In this document: positions 61,638-64,000 of the stretch, in pieces
How the letters are laid out: each line of letters opens with the position of its first letter
Position numbering within the stretch: the stretch's first letter is position 1
Origin: Cellulomonas sp. APG4
Lineage (GTDB): Bacteria > Actinomycetota > Actinomycetes > Actinomycetales > Cellulomonadaceae
DNA: 64,000 nucleotides
Direction: 5' to 3'
Assembly (NCBI RefSeq): GCF_009996735.1
Contig: NZ_JAACYI010000004.1
Coordinates: forward strand, 110,971 to 174,970
Made by a program: the position numbers and the translations under genes
The notes under the pieces: model-generated
Told to the model about the DNA's origin: nothing
What the model saw: only the letters and a program-made list of their open reading frames with translations
Databases searched by the model: none

Positions 61638-61669
61638 GGAGGCGGCGCGGTGATCACCGCGCCGCCTCC
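61638..61669. terminator. Perfect 32-bp palindrome after cvnD
   Basis: Two 16-bp arms (GGAGGCGGCGCGGTGA and its exact complement) meet with no spacer. It lies 112 bp beyond the cvnD stop and 110 bp upstream of the PIN-like gene. Probably a strong terminator for the conservon, or a palindromic protein site. The rest of 61,529-61,780 shows nothing else. Confidence 0.6.
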
Positions 61670-61780
61670 GGCGCCTCGCCGACGGCGTGACGTCGGCCAG
61701 GGTCCTGCTCGAGGGGGATGCTGTCCTGCACCGCCCGAGGGCGGTCGTGCTGGTCGTGCTGCGTACCGGTGCGGCTCCGC

Positions 61781-62398
61781 TCAGGCCGCGCCGGCGCGCA
61801 GACGCTCCATCGCGAGCTGCACGAGGGAGATGAGCGTCTGCTTGGTCGCCGCTCGCGACCGGGCGTCCGTGTACATGAGCGGCACGTGCGCGGGCACCGA
61901 GAGCGCCTCGCGGATGTCGTCGAGCTGGTGCCGCGCGACGCCGTCGAAGCAGTTCACGGCGACGACGAACGGGATGCCCCGGCTCTCGAAGTAGTCGACG
62001 GCCGGGAAGCACTGGTCGAGCCGCTCGGTGTCGACCAGCACGACGGCGCCGATCGCACCGCGCACCAGGTCGTCCCACATGAACAGGAACCGGTCCTGCC
62101 CAGGGGTGCCGAACAGGTAGAGCCAGAGCGACCCGGGCAGCGCGATGCGACCGAAGTCCATCGCGACCGTCGTGGTCGTCTTGCGGTCGGTGACGCCACC
62201 GGCGTCGTCGACGCCGACCGAGTGCTCGGTCATGGCGGCTTCGGTGTTGAGCGGCTCGATGTCCGAGATCGAGCCGATGAACGTCGTCTTGCCGACGGCG
62301 AAGCCACCGGCGACGACGATCTTGACGACGGTGGGCGCAACACCCCCGGTGACCGGCGCGCGGTCCGAGACGGCGGTGTCAGAGGGCTGAAATGCCAT
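61781..62398 (-). CDS. cvnD: Conservon GTPase CvnD
   Basis: 205 residues. A Ras-like small GTPase of actinobacterial conservons. P-loop GGFAVGKTTFIG, switch I TTTVAMDFGRI, G3 LFGTPGQDRF and the later VAVNCFDG are present. The ATG at 62,398 has GGAGAG upstream; a GTG at 62,407 is nearer to that site than usual. It overlaps cvnC by 20 bp. CvnD cycles GTP and GDP under control of the CvnA-CvnB-CvnC complex at the membrane. Confidence 0.92.
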   Translation of the reverse strand: MAFQPSDTAVSDRAPVTGGVAPTVVKIVVAGGFAVGKTTFIGSISDIEPLNTEAAMTEHSVGVDDAGGVTDRKTTTTVAMDFGRIALPGSLWLYLFGTPGQDRFLFMWDDLVRGAIGAVVLVDTERLDQCFPAVDYFESRGIPFVVAVNCFDGVARHQLDDIREALSVPAHVPLMYTDARSRAATKQTLISLVQLAMERLRAGAA

Positions 62399-62801
62399 TG
62401 AGAACACTCTCCAGCACGCTCAGGGACAGGGCGGGGGACTGGCCGGTGTGGACACTGACCGGGGTGGATGTGTGGACACGGATGTGCTGGGACTCAGACA
62501 GGTCCGTGACCAGGACTCGCACGACGCCGAGCGGGAGCCGCAGCAGGGCGGACAGCTCGGCGACCGAGACGAACGTGTGGGCGGCGTGCTGGAGGATCGC
62601 ACGCTTCTCGGGCGGCAGGCCGTGCGGGGCCGAACCCGGGATCACCTCGACGAGCGCCTCGAGCGGCAGGTCGGAGTTGGCGGCGCGCACGCGCCCGCCC
62701 GTGACCGCATAGGGCCGGACCGTACGAGCCTCGTACTCGACGCCGTCGTCGGCCGCGTCGGCGTGCCGACCCGGCGTTCCGTAGCTCTCCTCGGCGGTCA
62801 T
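62379..62801 (-). CDS. cvnC: Conservon DUF742 protein CvnC
   Basis: 140 residues, DUF742. The family blocks are VRPYAVTGGR, LPLEALVEVIP, LPPEKRAILQ and SVAELSALLRLPLGVVRVLVTDL, a winged-helix-like core. It lies between cvnB and cvnD with typical tight spacing. It is thought to be part of a membrane-associated G-protein-like complex. Confidence 0.92.
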   Translation of the reverse strand: MTAEESYGTPGRHADAADDGVEYEARTVRPYAVTGGRVRAANSDLPLEALVEVIPGSAPHGLPPEKRAILQHAAHTFVSVAELSALLRLPLGVVRVLVTDLSESQHIRVHTSTPVSVHTGQSPALSLSVLESVLNGISAL

Positions 62802-62805
62802 CGGA

Positions 62806-63255
62806 TCACCCGACCGGTGCCCGCATCGCGCCGTCGACCGGCAGGTTGCCGCGCATCTCGGTCACGAGCTGCGGCGTGAGCGTGGTCTCGGTGCGCGAGA
62901 CCAGCATCGCCATCTCGTAGCCGATCAGGCCGACGTCGCACGTCGAGTCGGCGACCACGGCGAGCACCGAGCCGTTCGAGACGCTCATCAGGAAGACGAA
63001 GAGCTCGTCCATCTCGATGATCGCCTGGCGCACGTCGCCCGCGTGGAGCTGGCGGGCCGCGCCGCGGGTGAGCGACGACATGCCGGCCACGATCGCGGCC
63101 ATCTGGTCGCCGCTGGTGCGGTCGAGGTTCTCCGACATGGCCATGAGGAGGCCGTCGGCCGACACGACGAGGGTGTGCCGGGTCCCTGGGACCGTCTTGA
63201 CGAAGTTGTCCAGGAGCCAGCCGAAGTTGGCTGCCTCCGAGCTGATGGCTGTCAC
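62806..63255 (-). CDS. cvnB: Conservon roadblock/LC7 protein CvnB
   Basis: 149 residues, roadblock/LC7 fold: NFGWLLDNFVKTVPGTRHTLVVSADGLLMAMSE, then GMSSLTRGAARQL and SNGSVLAVVADSTCDVGLIGYEMA. Roadblock proteins regulate small GTPases; here the partner is CvnD two genes on. Typical conservon position after the CvnA kinase. Confidence 0.92.
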   Translation of the reverse strand: MTAISSEAANFGWLLDNFVKTVPGTRHTLVVSADGLLMAMSENLDRTSGDQMAAIVAGMSSLTRGAARQLHAGDVRQAIIEMDELFVFLMSVSNGSVLAVVADSTCDVGLIGYEMAMLVSRTETTLTPQLVTEMRGNLPVDGAMRAPVG

Positions 63256-63316
63256 GCGTCCTCCTCGAGGTTGCCGGCTGCTTCGGACGAGCGGCGGCTT
63301 GTGCGGCGGCTGCGGG

Positions 63317-63900
63317 TCACCACGAGGTGCTCCGCGGGTTCAGGTCGGTGTCCGGGGTCGTCACGGGCTCGCCGTGACCTGCCGGGCCGTCCTCGTGACC
63401 GACGGGGTGCGGGACCTCGCCGGGGCTCTGGGGTGCGGGCTGCTGCCCGGGCGCCTCCGAGGCCTGGCGGCCCCGGCTCGTGCCCGACTGGAAGCTCGAC
63501 AGCAGCGAGCGCACCTGGTTCGCGTCGCGGTCGACCCGCTGACCCGACTTCGGCAGCTCGATCTCCGGGGCCGCGGGGATGCGTCCCGGGGTGCGGCGCT
63601 GCAACGTGGTCGGGCTCGCGGCCGAGACCGTCTTGGGCCGGTAGCTCGAGAGCTGGCTCAGCTCGGCGAGCGCCTGCTGCGCGATGTCGGCGTTGTGCGC
63701 GAGCGCGTTGGTCACCTGGTCGTCGAACCCGGTCTGCGGCGAGAACGTCGTCTGCGGCGAGAACGACGCGTGCGCCGGTACCGACGGCCGCGGCACCTCG
63801 GGCGCGGCGGCGGGTGCCGCCGGCGCTCCCCCGCCCCACGCGGGCGTCGGGGCCCACTGGCCCGTCGTCTCGGCGGGCGACGGCGGCGGCGTGGGCCTCG
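63317..63900 (-). CDS. cvnA: C-terminal end of conservon sensor kinase CvnA, interrupted
   Basis: About 194 codons up to 63,900. This is the Pro/Ala-rich cytoplasmic tail that follows the ATPase domain in CvnA-type histidine kinases (THNALAHNADIAQ-like VTNALAHNADIAQQAL, RTPGRIP, RSLLSSFQSG). The kinase core is not in the window. Toward the 5' side the reading is broken at 63,901 by adapter-like sequence. Assignment rests on the following cvnB, C and D genes. Confidence 0.7.
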
Positions 63901-63929
63901 CTCTTCTACACATCTGCCGCTGCCGACGA
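63901..63929. other. Probable Nextera adapter sequence in the assembly
   Basis: Twenty-nine bases on the + strand match the Nextera read-1 adapter trimming sequence (which contains TACACATCTGACGCTGCC) at 27 of 29 positions; the two differences are A to C. Chance is not a reasonable explanation. The join interrupts cvnA. Confidence 0.8.
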
Positions 63930-64000
63930 TACGCCGTGCAGGCGGGCGGCCGGTTGGGCCGAGCGTGCGTACACGACCAGCACCTCGATCTGCGCGGCCT
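63930..64000. other. Terminal 71 bases beyond the adapter-like sequence
   Basis: GC-rich, coding-like on the minus strand (QIEVLVVYARSAQPAARLHG in one frame), but not continuous with the cvnA frame. It may be chimeric; no gene is called. Confidence 0.4.

Overview
The window comes from a very high G+C Actinomycetota chromosome, most likely a Cellulomonas-like member of the Micrococcales. Signs are the extreme third-position G+C, actinobacterial families (LppM-like lipoprotein, septum-formation domains, DUF4190, a Cvn conservon, Lsr2), an HspR-type inverted repeat upstream of clpB, and several leaderless genes with a TAGCGT-like -10 box about 7 nt before the start codon. Two regions differ. Bases about 35.2-59.3 kb have visibly lower G+C and different codon use. 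The last 100 bases contain what looks like sequencing-adapter sequence.

Left flank (1-35.2 kb) is chromosomal housekeeping: an ABC-2 exporter pair, a NagD-like phosphatase, a YwiC-like membrane protein behind a DosR-like palindrome, LemA with two tandem paralogues of an unknown family, pyrE, an SDR, xth, DUF4190 and septum-formation proteins, an ECF sigma factor with a probable membrane partner, clpB, an LppM-like lipoprotein, a universal stress protein, a hydrolase, trmB and a CNNM/CBS protein. TerC follows behind a yybP-ykoY (Mn2+) riboswitch, then a P-type cation ATPase, an HTH/nucleotidyltransferase pair with its own palindromic operator, tRNA-Arg and tRNA-Ser, a ThrE-like exporter and gltD. 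A four-gene operon places a BcsA-like glycosyltransferase among RsbU-, RsbV- and RsbW-like partner-switch proteins. The flank ends with a divergent MFS/HTH pair.

The middle (35,289-59,276) is a ~24.0-kb integrative element in tRNA-Ser(UGA), bounded by a 74-bp perfect direct repeat. A tyrosine integrase lies near the left end, and copies of a TGGAGAC motif at both ends and at the integrase promoter look like arm-type sites. Cargo: an AbiGi-like gene beside the integrase, a second tyrosine recombinase, an Lsr2 paralogue, a SpdB2-like DUF2637 protein, many small orphan genes, a GIY-YIG gene followed by two acidic membrane proteins and framed by an 18-bp operator-like palindrome, an iteron-like repeat and a long polypyrimidine repeat before a replication-relaxation-like gene. 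A right-end operon encodes an unknown protein, a GHKL ATPase fused to a PD-(D/E)XK nuclease domain, and an MmeI-type restriction-modification enzyme. That operon and the GIY-YIG cluster are the best candidates for undescribed (probably anti-phage) systems.

Right flank (59.3-64 kb): intact tRNA-Ser(UGA), a Na+/H+ antiporter, a PIN-like protein and a Cvn conservon (cvnD, C, B and the end of cvnA). cvnA is interrupted at 63,901 by a 29-base match (27/29) to the Nextera read-1 adapter, so the last 100 bases should not be trusted.
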